Source: an uncultured Flavobacteriaceae bacterium (GTDB taxonomy: Bacteria > Bacteroidota > Bacteroidia > Flavobacteriales > Flavobacteriaceae). Taken from it: a DNA stretch of 40,431 bases. The notes beneath the pieces are model-generated. The model searched no databases. It saw only the letters and a list, made by a program, of their open reading frames with translations, and was not told where the DNA came from. The translations under genes were made by a program, and so were the position numbers. The stretch covers positions 1 to 40,431 of the forward strand of contig CAJPUS010000051.1 in NCBI GenBank assembly GCA_905380995.1, given 5' to 3'. Each line of letters opens with the position of its first letter. Position 1 is the stretch's first letter. Positions 9,884 to 18,579 of the stretch are shown in pieces.

Positions 9884-10044
9884 TTTTTATGACAAATATT
9901 TAATATTCTTCAATATTAATAAGTATTAGTTACGAATTTGATAATTTTTTTAAACTTCTATATTAAAATTTATACTTATAATGTGATAATATTTCCTTAT
10001 GCTTAAATTTGACTTCTTAAAAATTAATCTAAATCAAAAATACT

Positions 10045-10776
10045 ATGAAAAAATTATTATTTATTATATTTTTTGCACTTTCAGTGTTACCATTTAATTT
10101 AAATGGTCAAGAATTTAATTATTTTACGATTCATTTTATCCAGGTTCCTCAGGAGAATGTTCCTGAAGTGGCAAGATTAGAAACGACTTATTGGTCAAAA
10201 GTTGCCCAATCAAATATTGACTCTGGAAAACAATCAGCTTGGGGATTAGTAGCGAGAGTTGGTGGTGGATCAGATTCATGGACCCACGCTTTCATGAATG
10301 TATATGAAACAGCAGAGCAGATGGCTTCAGCAAATTCTAACTATGACTCTAAGGCTATTTTAGGAATTGATCCTCAAGATATTGCAACTTTTGATTATAT
10401 AGAGGGTTATGGTCTGACTCATTGGGCTTTAAGAGCTTTTATTCCAGGTTATGCTGATTTTACAGTATGGAATTTTGGTAAACCTAATAACCCAGTTGCA
10501 TTTGTCAATGAGCAAACGAATGTTTGGCAACCTGCTTTTGAAAAAAATATGGGTGGAAGAGAGTATTGGGGTGCCGCTCTAAAAATAAATAACGTCACAG
10601 ATGAATATTCATCAGTTCTAACAATGGATGGTTACGAGACATTAGCTGAAGCATTTAAAGCTATGAATGGTGAAATACCTAATCAGCCTAGTCCAAAATC
10701 AAAAGTTTCTGAAATAATGCCTGATGGATTTTCTGGAAGAGTTATTGTTGAGACATTAATATGGCTAACTAATTAA
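10045..10776 (+). CDS. Exported protein of a five-member local paralog family (paralog 1, subfamily A)
   Basis: Sec-type signal peptide; EVARLETTYWSKVAQSNIDSGKQSAWGLVARV shared nearly verbatim with the next gene. Confidence 0.8.
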   Translation: MKKLLFIIFFALSVLPFNLNGQEFNYFTIHFIQVPQENVPEVARLETTYWSKVAQSNIDSGKQSAWGLVARVGGGSDSWTHAFMNVYETAEQMASANSNYDSKAILGIDPQDIATFDYIEGYGLTHWALRAFIPGYADFTVWNFGKPNNPVAFVNEQTNVWQPAFEKNMGGREYWGAALKINNVTDEYSSVLTMDGYETLAEAFKAMNGEIPNQPSPKSKVSEIMPDGFSGRVIVETLIWLTN

Positions 10777-10795
10777 ACATTAAAAATTATAAAAC

Positions 10796-11527
10796 ATGAA
10801 AAAATTTATCACATTAATCACATTTTTATTAGTAAGTATTCCAGTTAGTGCGCAAACTTATTTTTCTGTAACATATATAAACGTTTCTCCTGAAAACGCA
10901 TCTGAAGTTGCAAGGTTAGAATCAACTTATTGGTCTAAAGTTGCTCAGGCAAACATTGATTCAGGAAAACTTACAGCATGGGGGTTGTTTGCGCGTGCTA
11001 TACCTGCAGGTAATGATACCTGGACTCATGCATATATAAATGTCTATGATTCATTAGAAAAAATGCTTGATTTTGGACAGTGGAACCCACAAGCTATTCT
11101 TGGGATTAATAATCAAGATATAGCTACTGGAGATCTTGTTAATAATTATGTTGTACACCACTACAAAGTACAAGCTAGTATAAATGGTGACTCTCAGTTT
11201 AGCGTATGGAATTTTGCCAGACCAGAGAATCTCCAGGGCTTTGTCATGGACAACATAAATTTGTGGAAACCATTTTTTGAGAAAGATATGGGTGGTAGAA
11301 CTTCATGGGGCATAGGTACAAAATTAACTAATGTGACATCAGAAAATGCTACAGTTATGACATGGGATGGTTATGGATCTCTGCTGGACGCTGTTAGTGC
11401 GCTTGATTACCCCCTTAATGCTTCTTCTTTTGTAGGGCCTAAAGGCGATAAAACATCTGAGTACAACCCAAATGGATGGGGGGCACAAGTAATTGTTCAA
11501 AGAGCCCTTTGGCTGAGTTCTAATTGA
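10796..11527 (+). CDS. Exported protein of a five-member local paralog family (paralog 2, subfamily A)
   Basis: EVARLESTYWSKVAQANIDSGKLTAWGLFARA; tandem with paralog 1, 19-nt gap. Confidence 0.8.
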   Translation: MKKFITLITFLLVSIPVSAQTYFSVTYINVSPENASEVARLESTYWSKVAQANIDSGKLTAWGLFARAIPAGNDTWTHAYINVYDSLEKMLDFGQWNPQAILGINNQDIATGDLVNNYVVHHYKVQASINGDSQFSVWNFARPENLQGFVMDNINLWKPFFEKDMGGRTSWGIGTKLTNVTSENATVMTWDGYGSLLDAVSALDYPLNASSFVGPKGDKTSEYNPNGWGAQVIVQRALWLSSN

Positions 11528-11561
11528 TAATTAATTTATTAACCATAAATTAATATTGAAG

Positions 11562-11588
11562 ACCCTTGGGAAACCAAGGGTTTTTTTT
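11562..11588 (+). terminator. Rho-independent terminator (ACCCTTGG GAAA CCAAGGGT + T8)
   Basis: 8-bp perfect stem, GAAA tetraloop, T tract. Confidence 0.9.
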
Positions 11589-11590
11589 AA

Positions 11591-12292
11591 TTAAGTCAAT
11601 AATGTAAATGCCATGATAATCATTAAAGCATTTTCAATAAAAGTTGCTTCAGTCATTGGAAGTTTAAGAGTTGTTCCAAGACATGCGCAATCTATTGATT
11701 TTTTTTTTACGAGTGCTTGAGTGACCCCAATTGAAGTTATGCCCAGAATAATTATTGTTAATATTAATGCAATTTTAACTTCAATTCTAGTTAAAAACAT
11801 TACACCTAGTAATATTTCTATAAAAGGGTAAACATAACCATATATTTGAGCTTTTTTTGCTAATGGATCATACATTCTAAATGACATAGAAAATCCCTTA
11901 ATGTCAAGAATTTTGAAAAAACTAAAAATAATATAGAATAGTCCCATGAAATCAAACATTATGTTTGTTAAATTTAAGTTTTTAAAATTTAACAATAGAC
12001 TTGTAATTGATATGTATGCAAGAATTATAAATAAAGGCTTAAGTTGTTTAATCTTGTTCACTTTAATATTATCGTTGTTTGAGTAATGCTTTGTTCTTGT
12101 TACTTTGTATTTTGGTGTTAAGGAATCTGATATTAATGAAAATCTAATTGGATCTCTGGAATATATAATAGCTTCACCCTTTGAAAGATCAACTAAAACA
12201 TCATCAACCCCATCTAGTGAATTTAATTTATTTTCTACACTTGATTTACACCCATCGCAAGTCATTCCTGAAATTTTGAATATACTTCTCAT
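11591..12292 (-). CDS. HMA (heavy-metal-associated) domain fused to a MauE-like membrane protein
   Basis: FKISGMTCDGCKSSVENKLNSLDGVDDVLVDL then four hydrophobic segments with GYVYPFIEILLG and DCACLGTTLKLPMTEATFIENALM. Confidence 0.78.
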   Translation of the reverse strand: MRSIFKISGMTCDGCKSSVENKLNSLDGVDDVLVDLSKGEAIIYSRDPIRFSLISDSLTPKYKVTRTKHYSNNDNIKVNKIKQLKPLFIILAYISITSLLLNFKNLNLTNIMFDFMGLFYIIFSFFKILDIKGFSMSFRMYDPLAKKAQIYGYVYPFIEILLGVMFLTRIEVKIALILTIIILGITSIGVTQALVKKKSIDCACLGTTLKLPMTEATFIENALMIIMAFTLLT

Positions 12293-12321
12293 AATATAAA
12301 ATTAGCTAAATTTATAATTAA

Positions 12322-12951
12322 ATGTCAATTACAAAATCTATTCTAATAATACTTTCTTTATTTTTTCTAAACTTTTTTAGTGTTTATGATTCTTCTATTA
12401 ATAGTAAAGAAAAAAATGAAATAATTGAATTGTTTAATGGAATTGACTTATCTGGATGGATAATTCATGGAACTGAGAAATGGTATGTTGAGGATGGTGA
12501 GCTAGTATGTGAAAATGGACAAGATAAACAATACGGTTATTTATCTACTGTAGAATATTATGATGATTTTATATTAACACTTGAATTTAAGCAAGAGTCT
12601 AATGGAAATAGTGGAGTTTTTTTTAGATCAACTCTTGAAGGTGTGATAATTAGTGGTTGGCAAGTAGAAATTGCGCCTCCCGGTCTAGCAACTGGTGGAA
12701 TTTATGAATCTTATGGTAGAGAGTGGCTTGTCAAACCTAATCCAAAAGATGAAAATTTAATTATTGGAGATTGGAACTCAATGAAAATTATGGTTAATGG
12801 TGATATTGTAAAAACTTGGTTAAATGGCATTAAGATGATTAGTCTTGAAGACAGATTAATAGGAAAAGGAAAGGGTTCTATTGTTCTTCAGATTCATGAA
12901 GGAGATAACGTGAAGGTTAGGTGGAGAAATATTAAATTAGAAAAACTATAG
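12322..12951 (+). CDS. DUF1080 (3-keto-disaccharide hydrolase-like) protein
   Basis: IELFNGIDLSGWIIHGTEKWYVEDGELVCENG...FILTLEFKQESNGNSGVFFRS...GWQVEIAPP. Confidence 0.88.
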   Translation: MSITKSILIILSLFFLNFFSVYDSSINSKEKNEIIELFNGIDLSGWIIHGTEKWYVEDGELVCENGQDKQYGYLSTVEYYDDFILTLEFKQESNGNSGVFFRSTLEGVIISGWQVEIAPPGLATGGIYESYGREWLVKPNPKDENLIIGDWNSMKIMVNGDIVKTWLNGIKMISLEDRLIGKGKGSIVLQIHEGDNVKVRWRNIKLEKL

Positions 12952-13083
12952 ATAAATTTATTAGATTGTACTTATCAGAAACTAAATTTTAATTTTTCTA
13001 GCTTTATTTTTTTATTTAGGTAAACATGCATACAAATATTATTATTTTAATTTGTAAATTATTAATTCACAGATATTAAATAA

Positions 13084-13980
13084 CTAAACTTCGAGTAAAT
13101 ATTTATCTGAATATTTTTTATTATTTGTAAAATTAAAGTCTATTTTACCAACAAATACCCCACTAGATCCAACTTGATTTATTATTACTTTTTTACCCGA
13201 TAAATTACTGATAATTAGTGGTTCTTCAAGAAGTGTATGAGTATGACCTCCAATAATTAGGTCAATATTTGATGTTGATTTAGCTAATTCAATGTCACTA
13301 ATTTTATCATTTTGATATTGATGACCTAAATGTGAAATGCAAATTACTAGATCGCATTTTTTTTCAAACTTTAATTTAGTAGTCATATCACTGGCTATTT
13401 CTAATGGATCATAATACTTTGTCTCCTTATATAAAAGAGGGTTAACAAGCCCCATAAGTTCAATTCCTAGACCAAAGACACCTATTTTTATTCCCCCTTT
13501 GTTGTATATCTTGTAATTATCAACAAGTCCTTCTAATTCAGTATTTATAAAGTCATAATTTGATGATATAAATTGAAACTCATTATTTAAAATATTCTTC
13601 TTAAGAGTCTTTAGACCTGCATCAAATTCATGATTTCCAATGGTTGCAGCATTATATCCCATTTTTTTCATCAAATTTAATTCTAAATCACCTTGAAAAA
13701 AGTTGAAATAAGGTGTTCCTTGAAAAATATCACCAGCATCAAAAACTAATGTATTTGCGTTCATACTAATTAATTTCTCAAAAAGTTTAGCTCTTTTTGC
13801 AAACCCCCCTTTATTTGGATAATGTTGATGGTTTGAAGGAAATGGCTCAATTTGGCTATGTACATCATTAGTATGAAGAATGGTTATTTTAAGGTCTTTT
13901 GAATTTATATTACATGAACTAATACCCATCACTGAAAGAGATGCAAGACTTGAATTATATATGAACTTTCTTCTATTCAT
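13084..13980 (-). CDS. Metallophosphatase / 5'-nucleotidase N-terminal domain protein
   Basis: MNRRKFIYNSS Tat-like signal; ITILHTNDVHSQIEPF, FDAGDIFQGTPYFNFF, IGNHEFDAG, ISHLGHQ, IGGHTHT. Confidence 0.9.
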   Translation of the reverse strand: MNRRKFIYNSSLASLSVMGISSCNINSKDLKITILHTNDVHSQIEPFPSNHQHYPNKGGFAKRAKLFEKLISMNANTLVFDAGDIFQGTPYFNFFQGDLELNLMKKMGYNAATIGNHEFDAGLKTLKKNILNNEFQFISSNYDFINTELEGLVDNYKIYNKGGIKIGVFGLGIELMGLVNPLLYKETKYYDPLEIASDMTTKLKFEKKCDLVICISHLGHQYQNDKISDIELAKSTSNIDLIIGGHTHTLLEEPLIISNLSGKKVIINQVGSSGVFVGKIDFNFTNNKKYSDKYLLEV

Positions 13981-14713
13981 TTTTTATAAAACGATTATCA
14001 ATTTTTGATGAAAGATATTGGTTCGATTTAGTAAAATCAATAAATGCATCTCTTGGAGTATATCCAAGTCTATATAGCTTTGTATTCTTGTTAAAGAAAA
14101 ACATATTATCACCACCGGTTAACAAATAATCATTAATAGCAATATAATATTTCTTTGAAGGTTTAATAAACTCATTTTGAACTTTTACCTCGTCGTTATT
14201 AATAACTATTCCAGAAATGGGATGTGGTTTAATTTCATTTTTAAGGAAACAAACTATTTCATTTACAGACCCACCATCCATTTCAACAATTACTATTTCA
14301 TTATCAAATGGAAGTATATTATAAGCATCAGTCAATTTAATATTACCTTTAGGAAGAGATGACCTAATACCTCCATGATTTTGAATAACAAAGTCAATAT
14401 TTTTATTTTCTTGAATTTTAAATATAGAATCTGATTGAAAAAATATTATATCAGCCACTAAGTTACCAAGTGTTGAATTAAATTTTTTATTATCAAAATC
14501 AGTTTTTGTGTAAAGGCTATTTGAGACACCTATAACATTGTCCAATTTAATACTAATGGAGTCCTTATAAATACTAATTTCATCTGAAATTACTTTACTC
14601 TCATAACCAGTTAATTCAATTATAGAATAAGTTATAAATTCTAGGTCAGGGTCACTGCATTTTAACAGAGAAATTGATAAAAAAAGAAATACTATTTTAT
14701 ATAAGCTTTTCAA
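13973..14713 (-). CDS. 5'-nucleotidase C-terminal domain protein, lipoprotein
   Basis: NSTLGNLVADIIF...IDFVIQNHGGIRSSLPKGNIKLTDAYNILPFDNEIVIVEMDG...YYIAINDYLLTGGDNMFFF. Confidence 0.88.
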   Translation of the reverse strand: MKSLYKIVFLFLSISLLKCSDPDLEFITYSIIELTGYESKVISDEISIYKDSISIKLDNVIGVSNSLYTKTDFDNKKFNSTLGNLVADIIFFQSDSIFKIQENKNIDFVIQNHGGIRSSLPKGNIKLTDAYNILPFDNEIVIVEMDGGSVNEIVCFLKNEIKPHPISGIVINNDEVKVQNEFIKPSKKYYIAINDYLLTGGDNMFFFNKNTKLYRLGYTPRDAFIDFTKSNQYLSSKIDNRFIKNE

Positions 14714-14717
14714 AAAT

Positions 14718-14804
14718 TTATGAATGTTTTGAAAATAGTAGTAATAGTCCAGTTAGCATTAAAACAAAAACTATAAACCCAATAAAGAAAATTAAAGAAT
14801 TCAT
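14718..14804 (-). CDS. 28-aa single-TM peptide ORF, not in ORF track
   Basis: MNSLIFFIGFIVFVLMLTGLLLLFSKHS*; ends 4 nt before the 5'-nucleotidase C-domain gene. Confidence 0.4.
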   Translation of the reverse strand: MNSLIFFIGFIVFVLMLTGLLLLFSKHS

Positions 14805-14859
14805 ATTTTAAGTTAATAATAATTGTACAAATTTCATAGATTTAGTCAAATTATAAATA

Positions 14860-14946
14860 ATGAACGATACTGAATTTTTAAGAATAATTTTCACAATTGC
14901 TTTTATTATAATTGCCTTTAGGATTCTTTTAAAGAAAAGGAGATAG
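14860..14946 (+). CDS. 28-aa single-TM peptide ORF with basic tail, not in ORF track
   Basis: MNDTEFLRIIFTIAFIIIAFRILLKKRR*; divergent from the 14718-14804 peptide. Confidence 0.4.
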   Translation: MNDTEFLRIIFTIAFIIIAFRILLKKRR

Positions 14947-15019
14947 TTAATTCTACAAAATTTTTTTTAAATATTAACATAATTTATAAATTAGTCTAAT
15001 AATCAATAAATCAATTATT

Positions 15020-15775
15020 ATGAAAAATAAATTAATACTACTTGTAGTGTTATTAGTTTCATCTTTGTCTTTTTCACAAAATGATAATGATGCAACCTAC
15101 ATCAACACTTTTATGTACAAAGCTAAGTCTGGTATGGTTGAAAAGTTTGAAAAAGCTGCAGCCAAAAAAACTCAAATGTTCAATGGCATTGATAATCCGA
15201 TGTTAACTTACAGAGTTCAAACCGGAGATAATGCAGGAGCATATAGGAGATACAACCTAAACAGATCAATAGATGATTATAACAATGATAGTTCGGATGA
15301 GCAAGATTATTGGAATAAAAATGTAATGCCATTTGGTGAAGTTGTTTATTCGCAAACTAGATGGGAAAGTTTTTCGTGGGGTAATCAGGGTGATTCTAAC
15401 AGAGCTCCATACAAATATGTTCAAGAAACTTTCTATAATGTAAAACCTGGAAATGTAAACAAATTTACTACATTTCAAAGAAGAGTTGGACAAGTATTTG
15501 CTGAGGCTTATCCAGATGAAGGAAGAGCTGTTGTTAGATTAGCCTCTGGTGGAAATGCATACCTTTTTATCGTATTCAATGGATTTGATATTTATGGAGC
15601 TAAAAGTCAGTTAGATGTGGGCTTCCAATCTAAATATAATGAAAAATTTGGCTTGGGTCAATGGGATGTTGATTTTCAAAATATGTTATCAAGTTTAGAT
15701 TATTTTGGAACAGCAGCAATAGCTCGACAAACATTGGAGTTTGTACCTGAGTTATCTACTCAAATGGGAAACTAA
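15020..15775 (+). CDS. Exported protein of the five-member family (paralog 3, subfamily B)
   Basis: Signal peptide; VEKFEKAAAKKTQMFNG...SSDEQDYWNKNVMPF shared with the 25037 gene. Confidence 0.75.
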   Translation: MKNKLILLVVLLVSSLSFSQNDNDATYINTFMYKAKSGMVEKFEKAAAKKTQMFNGIDNPMLTYRVQTGDNAGAYRRYNLNRSIDDYNNDSSDEQDYWNKNVMPFGEVVYSQTRWESFSWGNQGDSNRAPYKYVQETFYNVKPGNVNKFTTFQRRVGQVFAEAYPDEGRAVVRLASGGNAYLFIVFNGFDIYGAKSQLDVGFQSKYNEKFGLGQWDVDFQNMLSSLDYFGTAAIARQTLEFVPELSTQMGN

Positions 15776-15777
15776 AG

Positions 15778-15803
15778 AAAAAGGCCCTCAACAGGGCCTT
15801 TTT
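15778..15803. terminator. Bidirectional terminator AAAAAGGCCCT CAAC AGGGCCTTTTT
   Basis: 11-bp perfect inverted repeat, 4-nt loop. Confidence 0.93.
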
Positions 15804-15815
15804 ACTGTAATAAAG

Positions 15816-15836
15816 AAAGAGCCCATAGGGCCCTTT
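15816..15836 (-). terminator. Second hairpin AAAGAGCCC ATA GGGCCCTTT, probable terminator for the fasciclin gene
   Basis: 9-bp arms with one mismatch, 3-nt loop, 25 nt from the minus-strand stop. Confidence 0.65.
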
Positions 15837-15861
15837 CACCAAACAAAATAATTAAAATCAA

Positions 15862-16368
15862 TTATTCTGGAATAACTACATTATCAATTGCATGAATTAC
15901 TCCGTTAGAAGTTTCGACATCTGCAATTACAACTTTAGCTTTATTACCCATAGCATCTTTTACATAGACATTACCTTCCCATAATTTAAGGGTTAGTTCG
16001 CTACCTTGTAAAGTTTCAACAGTGAATTGTCCACCGTTATCGTTTATTGCTTGTATAACATCGCCTGCCATAAATTGTCCAGAAACGACATGATACTTGA
16101 GAATTGATTGTAAAGTTCCTTTGTTCTCAGGTTGTAATAGTGTACCTAAAGTTCCTTCAGGTAACTTGTTAAAACCATCATTAGTTGGGGCAAAAACTGT
16201 AAATGGACCTTCTGATGAAAGTGCATCTACTAATTCACCTGCTTGTACTGCTGCTACTAAAGTTGAAAAATTATCATTTGAAACAGCAGTTTCAACGATA
16301 TTCATATCATTAACATTATTAGATAATACAAGGCTTAAAATTGAATACTTTAGAAAATTAATTAACAT
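15862..16368 (-). CDS. Fasciclin (FAS1) domain-containing exported protein
   Basis: VAAVQAGELVDALSSEGPFTVFAPTNDGFNKLPEGTL...LKYHVVSGQFMAGD...ADVETSNGVIHAIDNVVIPE. Confidence 0.95.
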   Translation of the reverse strand: MLINFLKYSILSLVLSNNVNDMNIVETAVSNDNFSTLVAAVQAGELVDALSSEGPFTVFAPTNDGFNKLPEGTLGTLLQPENKGTLQSILKYHVVSGQFMAGDVIQAINDNGGQFTVETLQGSELTLKLWEGNVYVKDAMGNKAKVVIADVETSNGVIHAIDNVVIPE

Positions 16369-16493
16369 TTTTTAAAATTTAAGTGAACCACAAAAGTTTG
16401 ATTTAATATTAATACTTGAAAGTATATAATCCTGTTTAACTTTTATTTAATAAATGTTTTAACATAATTTTAAATATCATATATTGATAATCA

Positions 16494-17471
16494 ATGACAT
16501 ACACTTTTAGACTTTTTGTTTATTTAATATTTTTTTCTTTTTACTCATGCAAAAAAGAAGATAATAAAAAAGATATAGTTGAAGAGGCTATTGAATTTCC
16601 TATTCTAGGAGAAGATGGTCCTTATGAATATGGGCAAACCTATCAAGGAAGAAATGGGTATACTACTTATTATCCTGGTAACATTCCTGTTATACTTAGT
16701 ATCCCTCATGGTGGTGATATTTCTCCTCCAGAAATCTCTAATAGGACTTACGGTGTGACTGTAACAGATTCAAATACTATTGAACTCGGTATTGCAATTA
16801 GAAATTATTTTTATTCTAATTTTAAAATAAGACCCTATGTAATAATCAATAATCTTAAAAGAACAAAACTTGATGCCAATAGAGATCGAGTTGAAGCTGC
16901 ACAAGGAAATATTTATGCTGAAAGAGCATTTGATGAATTTCACTTTTATATAGAAAAAGCAAGAGATGATATAATTATAAAATTTGGAACAGGAGTCTTA
17001 TTTGATATTCATGGACATGGAATCAATCCAGATGGATTTAATGATTTAAGAACATGGATTGGATACCTATTAACATCTGATGAATTAGATAATTCAAATG
17101 ATTACATCGATCAAAATATATCCATAAATGATGTTAGTATATATAGTCTCTTAAATTATTCAGGTAAAACTTTGTCAGAATTATTAAGAGGTCCAAGTAG
17201 CCTGGGTGCATTATTTGAAGATAATAACTACACAGCTTTGCCAAGTCCACAAAGTAGTAGTCCAGAGGGTATGAGATATTTTAGTGGAGGGTACAATACA
17301 TACATATATGGTACTAACAGGAATTTTAATTTTAGCTCTATCCAACTTGAATTCCCATTTCAGGGATTAAGAGATACGCCTCAATCAAGAAACTTATTTG
17401 CTGCAACATTTGTTAATTTAGCTCAGGAATATTTTCTAATACACCTAAATATTGATCTTTTCACCTTATGA
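16494..17471 (+). CDS. N-formylglutamate amidohydrolase-like lipoprotein
   Basis: VILSIPHGGDISPPEI...NNLKRTKLDANRD...GTGVLFDIHGHG...IQLEFPFQGLRD. Confidence 0.7.
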   Translation: MTYTFRLFVYLIFFSFYSCKKEDNKKDIVEEAIEFPILGEDGPYEYGQTYQGRNGYTTYYPGNIPVILSIPHGGDISPPEISNRTYGVTVTDSNTIELGIAIRNYFYSNFKIRPYVIINNLKRTKLDANRDRVEAAQGNIYAERAFDEFHFYIEKARDDIIIKFGTGVLFDIHGHGINPDGFNDLRTWIGYLLTSDELDNSNDYIDQNISINDVSIYSLLNYSGKTLSELLRGPSSLGALFEDNNYTALPSPQSSSPEGMRYFSGGYNTYIYGTNRNFNFSSIQLEFPFQGLRDTPQSRNLFAATFVNLAQEYFLIHLNIDLFTL

Positions 17472-17489
17472 TTATATTTGCAAAAAAAG

Positions 17490-18056
17490 ATGGATTATAA
17501 AGAAATATTTACCGCTAGCATGATACTGTTTGCTGTAATTGATATAATAGGTGCTACGCCTGTAGTTATATCACTTAGGGAGAAAGTTGGTAAAATACAA
17601 TCTGAGAAAGCAACAATTGTTGCTATGGCGATTATGATTGGATTCCTTTTTGTTGGTGAGGAAATATTGAACTTAATCGGTATTGATATTAATTCATTTG
17701 CAGTAGCCGGTGCAATAGTTATTTTTTTTATTGCTTTGGAAATGGTCTTAGGTGTAACAATCTTTCAAGGAGAAGAACCTGAGACTGCGTCAATTGTACC
17801 AATAGCATTCCCTATTATTGCAGGCGCAGGTACTCTTACCACTTTGCTGTCATTAAGAGCGGAGTATCAATTGATTAATGTAATTATAGCTATTGTTATA
17901 AATTCATTATTCGTATATATAATTCTTAAATCATCAAATACAATTGAGAAAATCTTGGGCAAAAATGGAATAGGAATAATTAGAAGAGTTTTTGGAATAA
18001 TTCTTTTATCTATTTCGGTCAAGCTTTTTTCAACAAACATTAGTTTAATTGTTTGA
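17490..18056 (+). CDS. MarC family membrane protein
   Basis: FAVIDIIGATPVVISLREKVGKI...FAVAGAIVIFFIALEMVLG...VPIAFPIIAGAGTLTTLLSLRAEY. Confidence 0.92.
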   Translation: MDYKEIFTASMILFAVIDIIGATPVVISLREKVGKIQSEKATIVAMAIMIGFLFVGEEILNLIGIDINSFAVAGAIVIFFIALEMVLGVTIFQGEEPETASIVPIAFPIIAGAGTLTTLLSLRAEYQLINVIIAIVINSLFVYIILKSSNTIEKILGKNGIGIIRRVFGIILLSISVKLFSTNISLIV

Positions 18057-18430
18057 TGAGGCATTTGAAGCTTCTTACAATATACTTTATGTCGATTGCA
18101 TATACCTATGTTGGAGTTAGACATTTTGTTGATCCAAATTTTTTTTTGGCAATAATGCCTAATTATCTTTCAATGCATTTATTTTTTGTTCATTTAACTG
18201 GCTTAATGGAAGTTGTTTTTGGATTATTATTAGCTTTCAGAAAAACAAGAAAATTTGCCTCATATGGACTTATAATCTTATTATTAATTGTATTTCCAGC
18301 TAATATTCACTTAGTTGAGAGTGAACTTTCTCAGTCAATTTTGAAAGTTACCAAAGAACAAACTTTAATAAGACTTCCATTTCAAGGTCTACTCATACTA
18401 TTAGCTTACTGGCATTCAAAAAATAATTAA
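18053..18430 (+). CDS. DoxX-like membrane protein
   Basis: YVGVRHFVDPNFFLAIMPNYLSMHLFFVHLTGLMEVVFGLLL...FPANIHL. Confidence 0.78.
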   Translation: MMRHLKLLTIYFMSIAYTYVGVRHFVDPNFFLAIMPNYLSMHLFFVHLTGLMEVVFGLLLAFRKTRKFASYGLIILLLIVFPANIHLVESELSQSILKVTKEQTLIRLPFQGLLILLAYWHSKNN

Positions 18431-18438
18431 TTTTAAGT

Positions 18439-18579
18439 ATGAATAACTTCTTCAGGTGGCATTATAAGATTATAAGGAAAATTTCAAAAGAATTTAATTT
18501 GACTAAATATCAAGTGCTTATACTGACTTGGCTGGAGGGTATCTTAATTGGAGTTATCCTTTGTAAGCTTATATTTTAA
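18439..18579 (+). CDS. 46-aa small protein with C-terminal TM, not in ORF track
   Basis: MNNFFRWHYKIIRKISKEFNLTKYQVLILTWLEGILIGVILCKLIF*; 8 nt downstream of the DoxX-like CDS. Confidence 0.5.
   Translation: MNNFFRWHYKIIRKISKEFNLTKYQVLILTWLEGILIGVILCKLIF

Noticed and set aside
12105-12299. Antisense ORF (64 aa) over the HMA domain
   Set aside because: Opposite the conserved MTCDGC domain
15266-15493. Antisense ORF (75 aa) in paralog 3
   Set aside because: Inside the conserved paralog; low-complexity hydrophobic translation
16097-16375. Antisense ORF (92 aa) over the fasciclin gene
   Set aside because: Opposite a conserved FAS1 domain
17867-18124. Antisense ORF (85 aa) over MarC/DoxX-like genes
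   Set aside because: Overlaps two supported plus-strand genes
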